NCBI RefSeq assembly: GCF_030450055.1 | Contig: NZ_CP118480.1 | Span: 2,941,415 to 3,005,414 of the forward strand | Direction of reading: 5' to 3' | DNA: 64,000 nucleotides | Source: Gallaecimonas kandeliae | GTDB taxonomy: Bacteria > Pseudomonadota > Gammaproteobacteria > Enterobacterales > Gallaecimonadaceae | Part shown: positions 23,981-34,345 of the stretch, piece by piece | How positions within the stretch are numbered: position 1 is the first letter of the stretch | How the letters are laid out: each line of letters starts with the position of its first letter | The notes under the pieces: model-generated | Database searches by the model: none | What the model was told of the DNA's origin: nothing | Seen by the model: the letters and a program-made list of their open reading frames with translations, nothing else | Position numbers and translations under genes: made by a program

Positions 23981-26900
23981 ATGATCAAGGGACTCGTAAA
24001 AAGTCGCCTGGCATTGGCCTTGAGCCTTGCCCTGGGCGCATCTTCCGTGGCTTACGCCGCCGATACCACCTCTGCCGTACGCGGTGTTATCACAGGCCCG
24101 GATGGCCAACCCGCCGCCAACACCAAGATCACCCTGATGCACCAGCCCACCGGCACTGTGACCGAGGTGATGACCAACGCCCAAGGCGCCTTCAGCGCCT
24201 CTGGTCTGCGCGTTGGCGGTCCCTACCTGGTGGTTATCGACTCCGACAAGTACCAGGATATCTCCAAGGACGATGTTTACCTGCAGTTGGGAGAGACTCT
24301 ACGCCTGAACGAGCAGCTGAAAAGCGCCCAGGCAGATGAGACCCTGACCGTTTACGGCTCTGCAGTCGCTTACTCACAAAATGCCGGCGGCTCCAGCGTA
24401 TTCAGCGAAAATGACATCAAAAACGCGCCGTCTTTCAATCGTGACATTAAAGACGTAGTCCGTGCCAACCCGCTGGCCACTACGCTGGGCGGTACTGATG
24501 ACCCGCTGACTGTCGCTGGCCAGAACCCGCGTTACAACAGCATCAGCATCGACGGCGTTGGCCTCAACGATGATTTCGGCCTGAACAGCAACGGTTACCC
24601 CACCCAGCGTTCACCGATTTCCATGGATGCCATCGAGCAGGTCTCCATCGACGTTAATCCCTTTGATGCCAAATACGGTGGTTTCTCCGGCGCCCGCGTC
24701 AACGCTGTAACCAAGTCCGGCACCAACGAATTCCACGGCGGTCTGTTCTATGAGAAGACCTCTGACTCCTGGACTGGCAAGGCCAAAAACCCCTACACCG
24801 GCGAAGAAACTGATGTCACCGGCATCAAGAGCGACACCTACGGCTTCAACGTTGGTGGCCCGATCATCAAGGACAAGCTGTTCTTCTTCGTCAACTACGA
24901 GAACTACAAAAAACCAACCTCCGTTCTCTGGGGCCCCAAAAACTCTGGCGCCGCCAACGAAACTTACTGGACTGAAGATGCTTACAACCAGGTCCGCGAT
25001 ATCACCCAGCAAAAATACGGTGTGGATATCGGCGACTGGAACAGCAGCCCGGAAGAAACCAACAAGACCATGCTGACCAAGCTGGACTGGAACATCACTG
25101 ATGACCAGCGTGCCTCCTTCTCTTACCAGCGGGTACGTGGTAACCAAGTACGTAACCAGACCAACAGCACAAAGCCTCTGAGGCCGTCCAGCAACTGGTA
25201 CAACAACCAGCAGGATCTGGACGCTTACGCTCTGCATTTTTATTCCGACTGGACTAGCGACTTCTCCACCGAGCTGGCCGTGTCTTACAAAGACGTGAAA
25301 ACGGGTGCCATACCGGGGACCAAAGCCATAGGCACCGTTGTTATCGAAAATATGAGTGCCGTTGATGGTGACAAGGCACAAATCCAGTTTGGCCCGGACG
25401 TCTACCGCCACGCCAACGAACTGGAAACCAAGACCTGGAAAGTGGATCTGGACGGTACCTACCTGATCGGCGACCACAAACTGGGCTTTGGTTGGCAATA
25501 CGAGCGCCTGGATATCTACAACCTGTTCGCCCCGACATCCCTGGGTCAATGGACCTTCAAGGACATCGCCGCTTACCAGGCGGGTGACGCCAGCAGCTTG
25601 TCTTACTCCAACGCCTTCACCAACAACGCACAGGACGCTGCAGCCAACTTTGTCATGGGCACCAATGCCTTCTACGTGCAGGACGACTGGACGGTCCGTG
25701 ACGATGTTGAGCTGAACATGGGCCTGCGTTACAAGCGCATCTTCAACAGTGACAAGCCGAGCTTCAACCAGAACTTCGCTGACCGCTACGGTTTCTCCAA
25801 CCAGGAAAACTTGGACGGCAAAGGCATCTTTATGCCGCGTATTGGCGTCAAGTGGTACGCCACCGACGACCTGACCGTCCGTGGCGGTATCGGCCGCTTC
25901 TCCGGTGGTGCGCCGAACGTCTGGATCTCCAACTCCTACAGCAACGATGGTCTTACCTACGTTGACTATAACAAGGGCGCCGTTGTAGGTGACTACCTGA
26001 GCAACGTTGACATCACTCAGGTACCGCAAAACGTCCAGGACACCATGGTTGCCGGTGACGGCAGCGTTGCCGCTGTGGACCCGAGCTTCAAGATCCCGTC
26101 CAGTTGGCGCGCCAACGTAGGTTTCGACTACAAGTTCGACATCCCGACACTGGGCAAGGACTTCACTTGGAGCGCCGAATACCTGCGTATCACCAACAAG
26201 GATGATCTGAACTGGGTTGACCTGAACCGTGTTGACAGCGGTAAGCGCACCAGCGATGGCCGTATCATCTATAACTTCCGTGACCCCTCTGTTAATGGTC
26301 ACACCGACATGTTGCTGACCAACGCCGATGCTGACGGTCATTCCAACATCATCACCACCAGCCTGAGCAAGACTTGGGACAACGGCCTGTACATGACCGC
26401 CTCTTACGCCCACCAGGATGTGAAAGAAGGCAACGCCGGCACCAGTTCCATTGCCTCGTCCAACTACAAGTACAACGTTATGGTTAACCGTAACGAGACC
26501 TTGATGGGCACCGGCAACTACGAGGTTGAGCACAGCTTCAAGCTGAACCTGGGCTATAGCCACGAATTCTTCAAAGGCTACGCCACCAAGTTCAACATGT
26601 TCTTCTCACGCCGCTCCGGTCTCCCCTTCAGCTGGGTCCTGGACTCCTATAAGAACAGTGGTGCGCTGGGGGATAACTCCTACATCGCCAAGTACACCAA
26701 CTACGTGCCCTACATCCCGACAGGTGCTGACGACCCGAACGTCTCTTACGCCGGTGGCATGACCTACGAGAGCTTCATGAAAGACGTAGAAGCGGCTGGT
26801 CTGAGCAAATATGCCGGTGGTTACGCACCGAAGAACGCTTCCCGCACGCCTTGGATCAACACCATGGACATCTCAGTCCAGCAGGAGCTGCCCGGTTTCG

Positions 26901-27139
26901 TAGAAGGCCAAAAAGGCACTGTCTACTTCACCGTACAGAACTTCCTGAACATGCTGAACAAGGATTGGGGCCGCGTTACCGACAGCCAGTACGGTACCAA
27001 GAGCCTGGTTAGCGCCAAGTGGGATAGCAACGGCCAGTTGGTGTATTCACCGCTGTACAATGGCTTCGACACCAAGCAAACCTTCGAGACCAACCGTTCT
27101 ACCTGGTATCTGAAGCTGGGCGTACGCTACAGCTTCTAA
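23981..27139 (+). CDS. Oar-like TonB-dependent outer membrane receptor
   Basis: The 1052-residue protein has a signal peptide (cleavage near VAYA, residue 26), then a carboxypeptidase regulatory-like beta-sandwich (SAVRGVITGPDGQPAANTKI... to about residue 105), a plug domain with YNSISIDGVGLNDDFG and SMDAIEQVSIDVNPFDAKYGGFSGA, and a long barrel ending in a C-terminal aromatic (GVRYSF). Oar-type receptors import large or peptide/glycan substrates using TonB energy. A secreted phosphodiesterase is encoded next to it in convergent orientation, suggesting but not proving a phosphorus or nucleotide link. Confidence 0.92.
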   Translation: MIKGLVKSRLALALSLALGASSVAYAADTTSAVRGVITGPDGQPAANTKITLMHQPTGTVTEVMTNAQGAFSASGLRVGGPYLVVIDSDKYQDISKDDVYLQLGETLRLNEQLKSAQADETLTVYGSAVAYSQNAGGSSVFSENDIKNAPSFNRDIKDVVRANPLATTLGGTDDPLTVAGQNPRYNSISIDGVGLNDDFGLNSNGYPTQRSPISMDAIEQVSIDVNPFDAKYGGFSGARVNAVTKSGTNEFHGGLFYEKTSDSWTGKAKNPYTGEETDVTGIKSDTYGFNVGGPIIKDKLFFFVNYENYKKPTSVLWGPKNSGAANETYWTEDAYNQVRDITQQKYGVDIGDWNSSPEETNKTMLTKLDWNITDDQRASFSYQRVRGNQVRNQTNSTKPLRPSSNWYNNQQDLDAYALHFYSDWTSDFSTELAVSYKDVKTGAIPGTKAIGTVVIENMSAVDGDKAQIQFGPDVYRHANELETKTWKVDLDGTYLIGDHKLGFGWQYERLDIYNLFAPTSLGQWTFKDIAAYQAGDASSLSYSNAFTNNAQDAAANFVMGTNAFYVQDDWTVRDDVELNMGLRYKRIFNSDKPSFNQNFADRYGFSNQENLDGKGIFMPRIGVKWYATDDLTVRGGIGRFSGGAPNVWISNSYSNDGLTYVDYNKGAVVGDYLSNVDITQVPQNVQDTMVAGDGSVAAVDPSFKIPSSWRANVGFDYKFDIPTLGKDFTWSAEYLRITNKDDLNWVDLNRVDSGKRTSDGRIIYNFRDPSVNGHTDMLLTNADADGHSNIITTSLSKTWDNGLYMTASYAHQDVKEGNAGTSSIASSNYKYNVMVNRNETLMGTGNYEVEHSFKLNLGYSHEFFKGYATKFNMFFSRRSGLPFSWVLDSYKNSGALGDNSYIAKYTNYVPYIPTGADDPNVSYAGGMTYESFMKDVEAAGLSKYAGGYAPKNASRTPWINTMDISVQQELPGFVEGQKGTVYFTVQNFLNMLNKDWGRVTDSQYGTKSLVSAKWDSNGQLVYSPLYNGFDTKQTFETNRSTWYLKLGVRYSF

Positions 27140-27160
27140 ACCTGTCGCTTAGCGATATCA

Positions 27161-27186
27161 AAGCCGGCCTTATGGCCGGCTTTTTC
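27161..27186 (+). terminator. Terminator after the Oar-like receptor
   Basis: 9-bp stem AAGCCGGCC/GGCCGGCTT with TTAT loop followed by five T. Confidence 0.85.
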
Positions 27187-27193
27187 ATGCAAA

Positions 27194-27220
27194 AGAAAAG
27201 GCGCCTGAGGCGCCTTTTCT
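27194..27220. terminator. Second hairpin, terminator of the phosphodiesterase gene
   Basis: 12-bp stem AGAAAAGGCGCC/GGCGCCTTTTCT with 3-nt loop, between the convergent receptor and phosphodiesterase genes; works in either direction. Confidence 0.75.
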
Positions 27221-27234
27221 TGTACCGGCATTCC

Positions 27235-28458
27235 CTACTTCAAGGCAGGCAATAGCGGTGCGATATCACCGTCAATCTCGCTCAGCAAGGGAATGCCGAG
27301 GATCCTGGCTACCATGGGGTAGACATCCACGTTATCGAAGGGCTTTATTGTCACCCCTTCCTTGAAGGCGGGGCCTTCTGCCACGAAGAGCGCGCCCATG
27401 TCCTTGGTGTAGCTGTAGCCGTGGTTGCCATGGTCGCTGCGCTTGTCCAGGGGCTTGTCGGTAAAGAAACGCGGCGCCTGGGTTTCCAGGATGATGTCGG
27501 CGATGCGGGGGCTGCCCACATAATGCCGCTCGGCCAGCTCCTGCAGGCTACGGATAACGAAACGCCCTGCTGCTACAGCCTTGAGTTTTTCCTTCTGCTT
27601 GGCAATGGCCAGGGCGTCGGTACCTGGCTTGGCGTAGACCAACAGGCGGGTGGACACATTGACCGCCTTGAAACCCGGGCCCAGGGGCAGCTTGGCGATG
27701 TCGATACCCTGGGCAGGGTCTATAGGCGTCATGCCATGGTCGGCCAGCACTATGAGATCCACGGGCCCTCTGACCTCTGTCTTGAGGCGCTCCCGCAATT
27801 CCCCGATGATGGCGTCCACCCGGTGCACCGCCTCCCGGGTTTGGGGCGCATTTGGGCCATAGCGATGGCCGGCGCTGTCAACTGCAGAGAAGTAGCCGGC
27901 GATGAAGCGGGGTCGCTTATCCTTGGGCAGCTTCAGCCAGTCGATGATCTGGTCCACCCGCTGGTGGTAATCGGCATGTTTGGAATAGTGATAGTAATAG
28001 CTGGGCGTCATGCCGCCGTACTGGGCGTCGGACTCGGGCCAGAAGTAGGTGGCGGCCTTGAGACCGTTGAGCTCCGCCAGGTTCCAAAGGGGAATGCCAC
28101 TCAGCCAGGTGCTGTCCTTGCCGCCGTCCCCCATCTCGTAGCACTCGCCCCTGTCCTTATCGCAGAAGTCGTTGTCCACTATGCCGTGGTGCACTGGGTA
28201 GAGGCCGGTAACGATGCTCAAGTGGTTGGGGAAGGTCTTGGTGGGATAGGCGGGGCGCATCTGCTCAGCCCTGGCGCCGTGGCGAGCCATATCGGCAAGG
28301 TTGGGGGCGCCGTGCTTCTCTATGTAATCCCAGCGAAAACCGTCCAGGGAGATCATCACAACCGTCTGGCCACTGTCGTGGGTGGGGTGATGGCTGGGAG
28401 TAGATTGGCAGCCCGCCAAAACAGCGGCAGCCGTCAGGGATAGCCATAGCTTTTTCAT
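27235..28458 (-). CDS. Lipoprotein ectonucleotide pyrophosphatase/phosphodiesterase (alkaline phosphatase superfamily)
   Basis: The 407-residue protein has a lipobox (LAGC, about residues 14-17). The catalytic core is of the ENPP type: SLDGFRWDY with the first metal Asp, nucleophilic Thr in YPTKTFPNHLSIVTG, SAVDSAGHRYG and LADHGM with further metal ligands. Such enzymes hydrolyse nucleotides, phosphodiesters or phospholipid head groups outside the cytoplasm. It ends against the convergent Oar-like receptor, with paired terminators between them. Confidence 0.92.
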   Translation of the reverse strand: MKKLWLSLTAAAVLAGCQSTPSHHPTHDSGQTVVMISLDGFRWDYIEKHGAPNLADMARHGARAEQMRPAYPTKTFPNHLSIVTGLYPVHHGIVDNDFCDKDRGECYEMGDGGKDSTWLSGIPLWNLAELNGLKAATYFWPESDAQYGGMTPSYYYHYSKHADYHQRVDQIIDWLKLPKDKRPRFIAGYFSAVDSAGHRYGPNAPQTREAVHRVDAIIGELRERLKTEVRGPVDLIVLADHGMTPIDPAQGIDIAKLPLGPGFKAVNVSTRLLVYAKPGTDALAIAKQKEKLKAVAAGRFVIRSLQELAERHYVGSPRIADIILETQAPRFFTDKPLDKRSDHGNHGYSYTKDMGALFVAEGPAFKEGVTIKPFDNVDVYPMVARILGIPLLSEIDGDIAPLLPALK

Positions 28459-28560
28459 CTAAAGTCCTGTGTTTTGCCAAAAACCCTTTTTTATCAGGCT
28501 TCAATGGCAAATACAGGACAAAGCGACGGACGACCTTAGCGCTGGGGTACAGGCACAAAA

Positions 28561-28583
28561 AAAAGCCCGCTTAGCGGGCTTTT
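28561..28583 (-). terminator. Terminator of the nqr operon
   Basis: 10-bp stem AAAAGCCCGC/GCGGGCTTTT with 3-nt loop and flanking A/T runs, 15 bp beyond the nqrM stop codon. Confidence 0.85.
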
Positions 28584-28597
28584 TCCATTGGATGGCA

Positions 28598-28834
28598 TCA
28601 GAGGATGCGGTTCTCGTTCCAGAGGGCTTCCTTGGCCTTGCGTTTGGCCTCTTCTTTGGCCATGCGTTTCTTCCTGTTGTCACAGGGATCAGGGCAGTCA
28701 CAGGCCTTCTTCAGGCCCAACCCGGCAATGCCGCCGCAGGAACCGGAGATGCTCTTCTTCTGGAAGATGTATCCCACCGCCATGGCCAGGATCACCAGCA
28801 GGAAAAGGCCGAATGTGTACACAAAAACCATCAT
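28598..28834 (-). CDS. nqrM: Na+-NQR maturation protein NqrM
   Basis: This 78-residue protein (DUF539) has one N-terminal membrane helix and the conserved cysteine pattern CGGIAGLGLKKACDCPDPCDN. NqrM delivers iron for the membrane Fe centre between NqrD and NqrE. Its start codon overlaps the apbE stop (TGATG), so it is the coupled last gene of the operon, as in Vibrio. Confidence 0.93.
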   Translation of the reverse strand: MMVFVYTFGLFLLVILAMAVGYIFQKKSISGSCGGIAGLGLKKACDCPDPCDNRKKRMAKEEAKRKAKEALWNENRIL

Positions 28835-29856
28835 CAGTGCCTCGATACCAGGTAGGGCTTGAAGTTGTCAGTGTAACGCTCTTCGAAGCCTGAGTCAGTC
28901 TTGACCACCAGGAACACGGCCAGACCCTGATCCTTGGCAAGTTCCAGGCCCTTTTCCGGCCCCAATACGCTGACGGCGGTGGAGAAGCCGTCGGCCACCA
29001 TGCAGGTGGGCGCTACGACGGTAACGGAAACCAGGCGGTTCTGGATAGGCTTGCCGGTGCGGGCATCGATGAGGTGTGAATAGCGGACGCCGTTTTCCTC
29101 GAAATAGTTGCGGTAGTCGCCACTGGTGGCCACCGCCATGTTACCCGGGGTAATGACTTCCTGTACCGCTTCGCCGTTCACGTCGGGCTTCTCTATGGCG
29201 ATACGCCAAGCCTCGCCCTTGGGCTTACTGCCGTGGACCCGGACTTCACCACCGATCTCCACCACATAGTTGGCGATACCCAGGGACTCCAGGTATTCGC
29301 CCACCACGTCCACTCCATAGCCCTTGGCGATGGAGGAGAGGTTGACGTTGATGTCGCCACGGTCTTTCACGAGGGTATTGCCCACCACATGCAGCTTGTC
29401 CTGGCCCACCTCGCTCATGCGCTGGGCCAGCTCGGCGTCGGTCGGCACCCGCTCCGGGCGCTTCTCCGGGCCGAAGCTCCAGAGGTTGACCACGGGGCCT
29501 ATGGTGACGTCGTAGGCCCCTTCGCTGAGCTTACCGATGCGCAGCGCCTCGCCGATCACCTTGGCGGTAGCGGGGCTGACCGGGAAGGGCTGGGTGCTGC
29601 TGGATTTGTTGAAACGGGACAGCTCTGAGTCCGGCTGGTAGTGGGACATCTGGTTGTTCACCTGTACCAACCTGGCGTCGATAGCCGCCTTGACGTCTTG
29701 TGGCGCCGGCAAGCCGCCACCATCGTAGTAGGAGATGTGGTAGCCGGTGCCCATGGTACGGCCGGCCAGTTTCACTTCGGCCGGCTGCTGTGAACAGGCC
29801 ACCAATAAAAAGGCTAGCCCGAAGGCCAGCCATTTAATTACTGCTTTGAATTGCAT
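28834..29856 (-). CDS. apbE: FAD:protein FMN transferase ApbE
   Basis: The 340-residue lipoprotein (lipobox LLVAC) has the ApbE pattern: AGRTMGTGYHI near the start, EIGGEVRVHGSKP, and VADGFSTAVSVLG at the Mg2+/FAD site. ApbE transfers FMN from FAD to a threonine in NqrB and NqrC on the periplasmic side. It starts six bp after nqrF and is coupled to nqrM. Confidence 0.95.
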   Translation of the reverse strand: MQFKAVIKWLAFGLAFLLVACSQQPAEVKLAGRTMGTGYHISYYDGGGLPAPQDVKAAIDARLVQVNNQMSHYQPDSELSRFNKSSSTQPFPVSPATAKVIGEALRIGKLSEGAYDVTIGPVVNLWSFGPEKRPERVPTDAELAQRMSEVGQDKLHVVGNTLVKDRGDINVNLSSIAKGYGVDVVGEYLESLGIANYVVEIGGEVRVHGSKPKGEAWRIAIEKPDVNGEAVQEVITPGNMAVATSGDYRNYFEENGVRYSHLIDARTGKPIQNRLVSVTVVAPTCMVADGFSTAVSVLGPEKGLELAKDQGLAVFLVVKTDSGFEERYTDNFKPYLVSRH

Positions 29857-29862
29857 GGGGTA

Positions 29863-31086
29863 TTAACCACCGAAATCGTCGAGCAGGATGTTCTCGTCTT
29901 CGACGCCCAGATCCTTGAGCATCTTGATGACGGAGGCGTTCATGATCGGCGGACCACACATGTAGTACTCGCAATCTTCCGGCGCATCGTGGTTCTTGAG
30001 ATGGTTCTCGAAGACCACGTTATGGATGAAGCCGGTGTAGCCATCCCAGTTGTCCTCGGGTTGAGGATCGGACAGGGCCACGTGCCAGTTGAAGTTGTCG
30101 TTCTCCGCTTGCAGCATGTCGAAATCTTCCACGTAGAACATTTCGCGCTTGGAGCGGGCGCCGTACCAGAAGGTGATCTTGCGCTTGGACTTCAGGCGGC
30201 GCAGCTGATCGAAGATGTGGCTACGCATGGGGGCCATGCCGGCACCACCGCCGATGAAGACCATCTCGGCTTCGGTTTCCTTGGCGAAGAATTCACCGAA
30301 GGGACCGGAGATGGTGACCTTGTCGCCGGGCTTGAGGGACCAGATGTAGGAAGACATCTTGCCGCAAGGCAGGCTCAGGTTGTTGGGCGGCGGAGTGGCG
30401 ATACGGACGTTGAGCATGATGATGCCCTTCTCGTCCGGGTAGTTGGCCATGGAGTAGGCACGGATGGTGGTGTCATCCACCTTGGACTCCAGGTTGAAGA
30501 AGCCGAAACGCTCCCAGTCGGGGCGGTACTGCTCCGGCACATCGAAGTCTTTGTACTTGATGTGGTGCGGCGGCGCCTCGATCTGGATGTAACCACCGGC
30601 ACGGAAGGGAACGTCTTCGCCTTCGGGGATGCCCAGCTTCAGCTCTTTGATGAAGGTGGCCTTGTTGTCATTGGAGATCACAGTGCATTCCCACTGTTTC
30701 ACGCCAAAGATTTCCTCGGGCACTTCGATCTTCATGTCCTGCTTAACGGCAACCTGGCAGGACAGGCGGCAGCCTTCTTTGGCTTCACGCTTGTTGATGT
30801 GTGACTGTTCGGTGGGCAGGATGTCGCCACCGCCCTCTTCCACGATCACGCGGCACTGGCCACAGGTACCACCGCCACCACAGGCGGAGGAGACGAAGAT
30901 ACCGCTGGAGGCCAGGGCGCCCAGCAGTTTGCCACCGGCAGGCACCTTGATGGCCTTGTCCGGATCGTTGTTAATGGTGATGGTGACGTCACCTTCTGCG
31001 ACCAATTTGGCGCGGGCAGCCAGGATCAAGGCTACCAGCACCATGACGATCAGGGTGAACATACCTACGCCGAGAATGATTTCCAT
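29863..31086 (-). CDS. nqrF: Na+-NQR subunit F (NADH dehydrogenase, FAD and 2Fe-2S)
   Basis: The 407-residue protein has an N-terminal helix, a ferredoxin domain with [10 protein letters not shown] and a fourth cysteine in KEGCRLSC, then an FAD-binding domain ([11 protein letters not shown]) and an NADH-binding domain ([26 protein letters not shown]). It takes electrons from NADH into the sodium pump. Length equals the Vibrio protein. Confidence 0.97.
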   Translation of the reverse strand: MEIILGVGMFTLIVMVLVALILAARAKLVAEGDVTITINNDPDKAIKVPAGGKLLGALASSGIFVSSACGGGGTCGQCRVIVEEGGGDILPTEQSHINKREAKEGCRLSCQVAVKQDMKIEVPEEIFGVKQWECTVISNDNKATFIKELKLGIPEGEDVPFRAGGYIQIEAPPHHIKYKDFDVPEQYRPDWERFGFFNLESKVDDTTIRAYSMANYPDEKGIIMLNVRIATPPPNNLSLPCGKMSSYIWSLKPGDKVTISGPFGEFFAKETEAEMVFIGGGAGMAPMRSHIFDQLRRLKSKRKITFWYGARSKREMFYVEDFDMLQAENDNFNWHVALSDPQPEDNWDGYTGFIHNVVFENHLKNHDAPEDCEYYMCGPPIMNASVIKMLKDLGVEDENILLDDFGG

Positions 31087-31125
31087 CGACTTATCCTTTG
31101 CGTTTTGGGCACGGCAGAGCCGCGC

Positions 31126-31722
31126 TTACAACTGAACCCCAGAGAGAGACATAAAGCCAAGCGCCATCAGGCCAGCGGTGATGAACACGCTGCCCAGGCC
31201 ACGCACGCCTTCCGGCATGTCGGCATACTTGAGCTTCTCGCGGATACCCGCCAGCAGCACTATGGCCAGCATCCAGCCGAAGCCGGAGCCGAAGCCGTAG
31301 ACCACGGACTCGCCGAAGGTGTACTCGCGCAGTGCCATGAAGGAAACGGCACCGAAGATGGCGCAGTTAACGGTGATCAGCGGCAGGAAGATACCCAGGG
31401 CGTTGTACAGTGCCGGGAAGTACTTATCCAGGATCATCTCCAGGATCTGCACTATGGCCGCGATGACGCCGATCCAGGTGATGAAGCTCAGGAAGCTGAG
31501 ATCCATGCCTTTGACCAGGGCGTCAGGAGCCAGGATGTAATGGGTAACCAGCTGGTTAACCGGTACAGAGATGGTCAGTACCACGGTAACGGCGATACCC
31601 AGGCCCATGGCGGTGGAGATCTTCTTGGACACGGCCAGGAAGGTACACATGCCAAGGAAGAAGGACAGCGCCATGTTCTCGATGAAGATCGAGCGGACCA
31701 AGAGGCTGATGTAATGTTCCAC
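31126..31722 (-). CDS. nqrE: Na+-NQR subunit E
   Basis: The 198-residue membrane protein has six helices and the [12 protein letters not shown] segment with the cysteine of the membrane Fe centre shared with NqrD. It lies five bp after nqrD and 39 bp before nqrF. Family length is matched exactly. Confidence 0.97.
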   Translation of the reverse strand: MEHYISLLVRSIFIENMALSFFLGMCTFLAVSKKISTAMGLGIAVTVVLTISVPVNQLVTHYILAPDALVKGMDLSFLSFITWIGVIAAIVQILEMILDKYFPALYNALGIFLPLITVNCAIFGAVSFMALREYTFGESVVYGFGSGFGWMLAIVLLAGIREKLKYADMPEGVRGLGSVFITAGLMALGFMSLSGVQL

Positions 31723-31727
31723 GGCTA

Positions 31728-32360
31728 TTACTCCTTAGGCTCGACTTGCTCGGGACGCAGGGTCCGCAGCAGCCAGATCAGGCTACCGATGATGAAGAAG
31801 GCGCTGGGGGGCAGCAGCAGCAGGCCGTTGGCCTGGTACCAGCCACCGTCCTTGATCAGGGGCAGCACGTGGATACCGAAGACGGTGCCGGAACCGAACA
31901 GTTCACGGATGAAACCGACGGTCAGCAGCATGGCGCTGTAGCCAAGGCCGTTACCGATGCCGTCCAGGAAGGACATCAACGGCGGGCTCTTCATGGCGTA
32001 GGCTTCGGCGCGGCCCATCACGATGCAGTTGGTGATGATAAGGCCGACGAAGACCGACAGTTCCTTGGACAGCTCATAGGCGTAGGCCCGCAGGATCTGG
32101 TCAACCACGATAACCAGGGAAGCGATGATGGCCATCTGGACGATGATCCGCACGCTGTTGGGGATGTGGTTGCGGATCAGCGAGATGAACAGGTTGGAAA
32201 AACCGGTGACCAGGGTCAGGGCGATACCCATGACGAAGGCCTTGTCCATACGGCCGGTTACCGCCAGCGCCGAACAGATACCCAGCACCTGCAAGGCGAT
32301 GGGGTTGTTGGCGAGCAGCGGCCCAAAGAGGACCTTTTTGACTTCTTTGCTGTTAGCCAT
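31728..32360 (-). CDS. nqrD: Na+-NQR subunit D
   Basis: This 210-residue membrane protein has six helices, begins [31 protein letters not shown], and includes [12 protein letters not shown], with the two cysteines expected for the Fe centre. It overlaps the end of nqrC by eight bp. Confidence 0.97.
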   Translation of the reverse strand: MANSKEVKKVLFGPLLANNPIALQVLGICSALAVTGRMDKAFVMGIALTLVTGFSNLFISLIRNHIPNSVRIIVQMAIIASLVIVVDQILRAYAYELSKELSVFVGLIITNCIVMGRAEAYAMKSPPLMSFLDGIGNGLGYSAMLLTVGFIRELFGSGTVFGIHVLPLIKDGGWYQANGLLLLPPSAFFIIGSLIWLLRTLRPEQVEPKE

Positions 32361-33147
32361 TGTTCACTTCTCCATTGCGGACCTTAGCCAGGTAGGGACC
32401 ATAGCCATTGTCGCTCATCCAGAACTGGAAGGTGTGCTGCACGCCATTGCTGGTGAGGGTAGCGCCGGACAGGGCGTCAACCTTGTGCAGATCACCTTTA
32501 GGCGCGCCGCCCTTGACGACCTGAATGGCAGGCTTGCCGTTGTCGTCATAAAGCTTCTTGCCTACCCACTTGGCCAGCCAGATGGGGTTCTGCACTTCGC
32601 CGCCCAGTCCAGGGGTTTCACCCTGCTCGTAATAGGTCAGGCCGGATACGGTGTCACCGTCGGTCTTGACCGCCACGAAGGCGTACATCATGGACCAGAG
32701 GCCGTTGCCGTGGATCGGCAGCACCACAGAGGTCACCTGGCCGGCGTCGTCCTTGGCGAGGTAGACGGAGGCATAGTTGGAACGGCGCTTCAAGGAAGCC
32801 ACGTCGATGGCCGGATCCAGTTCGGTGTTGAACTTGGGATCCTTGGCAGCCTTACGCTGGTCGAAGCTGGCGGCGTCTTTGCCGTCCACTTCCTTGACGT
32901 AGTTGCCGGTCTTGAGCTCAACGATGCGCGGCTCGATGTGCTGCTTGTAGACGGCCAGTACTTCCTTGGCGGACATGCCAGGCTTGAGCAGGCCGGCGGC
33001 GCTCAGGATATTTTGCTGCTTGTCCAGCAGCTTGTTCTGTTGCTGGGCAGGCTTGAGGGCCACGGCGGCACCGGAGACCACCACGGAACAAACCAGGCTG
33101 ATGGCCAGAACAACGCCTATGGTTTTGCCGATGCTTTCGTTAGACAT
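32353..33147 (-). CDS. nqrC: Na+-NQR subunit C (covalent FMN)
   Basis: The 264-residue protein has one N-terminal helix and a periplasmic FMN-binding domain; ALSGATLTS carries the threonine that takes FMN. I place the start at 33147 (MSNESIG), preceded by GGAGG inside the end of nqrB, rather than the longer frame from 33195. Confidence 0.96.
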   Translation of the reverse strand: MSNESIGKTIGVVLAISLVCSVVVSGAAVALKPAQQQNKLLDKQQNILSAAGLLKPGMSAKEVLAVYKQHIEPRIVELKTGNYVKEVDGKDAASFDQRKAAKDPKFNTELDPAIDVASLKRRSNYASVYLAKDDAGQVTSVVLPIHGNGLWSMMYAFVAVKTDGDTVSGLTYYEQGETPGLGGEVQNPIWLAKWVGKKLYDDNGKPAIQVVKGGAPKGDLHKVDALSGATLTSNGVQHTFQFWMSDNGYGPYLAKVRNGEVNNG

Positions 33148-34345
33148 TGCGTGCGAGCCTCCGCTTGATGTTGGCCTGAACGACAAAGTGGTCAAACAAA
33201 GGAGCGAAGAGGTTGGCGAACAGAATGGCCAGCATCATGCCTTCCGGGAATGCCGGGTTAACCACACGAATAAGGACAGCCATGGCGCCGATCAGGATGC
33301 CGTAAGCCCACTTACCCTTGTCGGTAAAGGAGGCGGACACCGGATCGGTAGCCATGAACATCATGCCGAAGGCGAAACCGCCCAGCACCAGGTGCCAGTA
33401 CCAAGGCATGGCGAACATGGCGTTGGTGGTGGAACCTACCAGGTTGAAGAAGTAGGCCATGGCCACCATCCCCAGGAAGGTACCCAGCACGATGCGCCAG
33501 GAGGCGATGCGCAGGAAGATCAGGGCCAGGCCGCCGATCAAGATGGCCAGGGTGGAGGTCTCACCCATGGAGCCCTGGATGTTGCCATAGAAGGCATCCC
33601 ACCAGGCACCGTTGAAGGCGTAGTCCATGTGACCAGCCGCAGCTTGGCTCAGGTAGGTGGCGCCGGAGAAGCCATCGACCGCTGTCCAGGCGCTGTCACC
33701 GGACATGTAGGCCGGGTAAGCGAAGAACAGGAAGGCACGGCCGGCCAGGGCCGGGTTCAGGAAGTTACGGCCAGTACCGCCGAAGATCTCCTTGCCCAGG
33801 ACCACACCGAAGGTGATACCCAGGGCAGCCTGCCACAACGGGATGGTGGGAGGCAGGATCAGGGCGAACAGTATGGAGGTCACGAAGAAGCCTTCGTTCA
33901 CCTCGTGCTTGCGCACGGAGGCGAACAGCACTTCCCAGAAACCACCGACGATGAAGACAGTGGCATAGACCGGCAGGTAGAAGCAGGCGCCGTACCACAT
34001 CATGCTGCCCCAACCGGAGTTGGCGGAGAGCTCACCGCCCAGGGCGTGGAACAGGGCAACCTGCCAGACGTCGGCCAGGTGGTAACCGGCGGCCAGGGCG
34101 TGCTGCGCCTGGTGGCCGATGTTGTACATGCCGTAGAACATGGCCGGGAACACGCTCAGCCACACCAGGATCATGATGCGCTTCAGGTCGATGGCATCAC
34201 GGACATGGGTATGGCCACGGGTGACCTTGCCGGGAGTGTAGAGGATGGTGGCCACAGCTTCGTAAAGCGCATACCACTTCTCGTATTTGCCCCCTTTCTC
34301 GAATTGGGGCTCGAGTTGCTCGATGAAGTTCTTCAGGCCCATCAT
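33140..34345 (-). CDS. nqrB: Na+-NQR subunit B (covalent FMN, sodium channel)
   Basis: The protein of about 400 residues has ten helices, the [11 protein letters not shown] start of the family, [11 protein letters not shown], and the covalent FMN threonine in [10 protein letters not shown]. NqrB couples electron transfer to Na+ translocation. Adjacent ATGs at 34345 and 34342 both follow AAGGAAGG; the nqrA stop overlaps the first. Confidence 0.96.
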   Translation of the reverse strand: MMGLKNFIEQLEPQFEKGGKYEKWYALYEAVATILYTPGKVTRGHTHVRDAIDLKRIMILVWLSVFPAMFYGMYNIGHQAQHALAAGYHLADVWQVALFHALGGELSANSGWGSMMWYGACFYLPVYATVFIVGGFWEVLFASVRKHEVNEGFFVTSILFALILPPTIPLWQAALGITFGVVLGKEIFGGTGRNFLNPALAGRAFLFFAYPAYMSGDSAWTAVDGFSGATYLSQAAAGHMDYAFNGAWWDAFYGNIQGSMGETSTLAILIGGLALIFLRIASWRIVLGTFLGMVAMAYFFNLVGSTTNAMFAMPWYWHLVLGGFAFGMMFMATDPVSASFTDKGKWAYGILIGAMAVLIRVVNPAFPEGMMLAILFANLFAPLFDHFVVQANIKRRLARNV

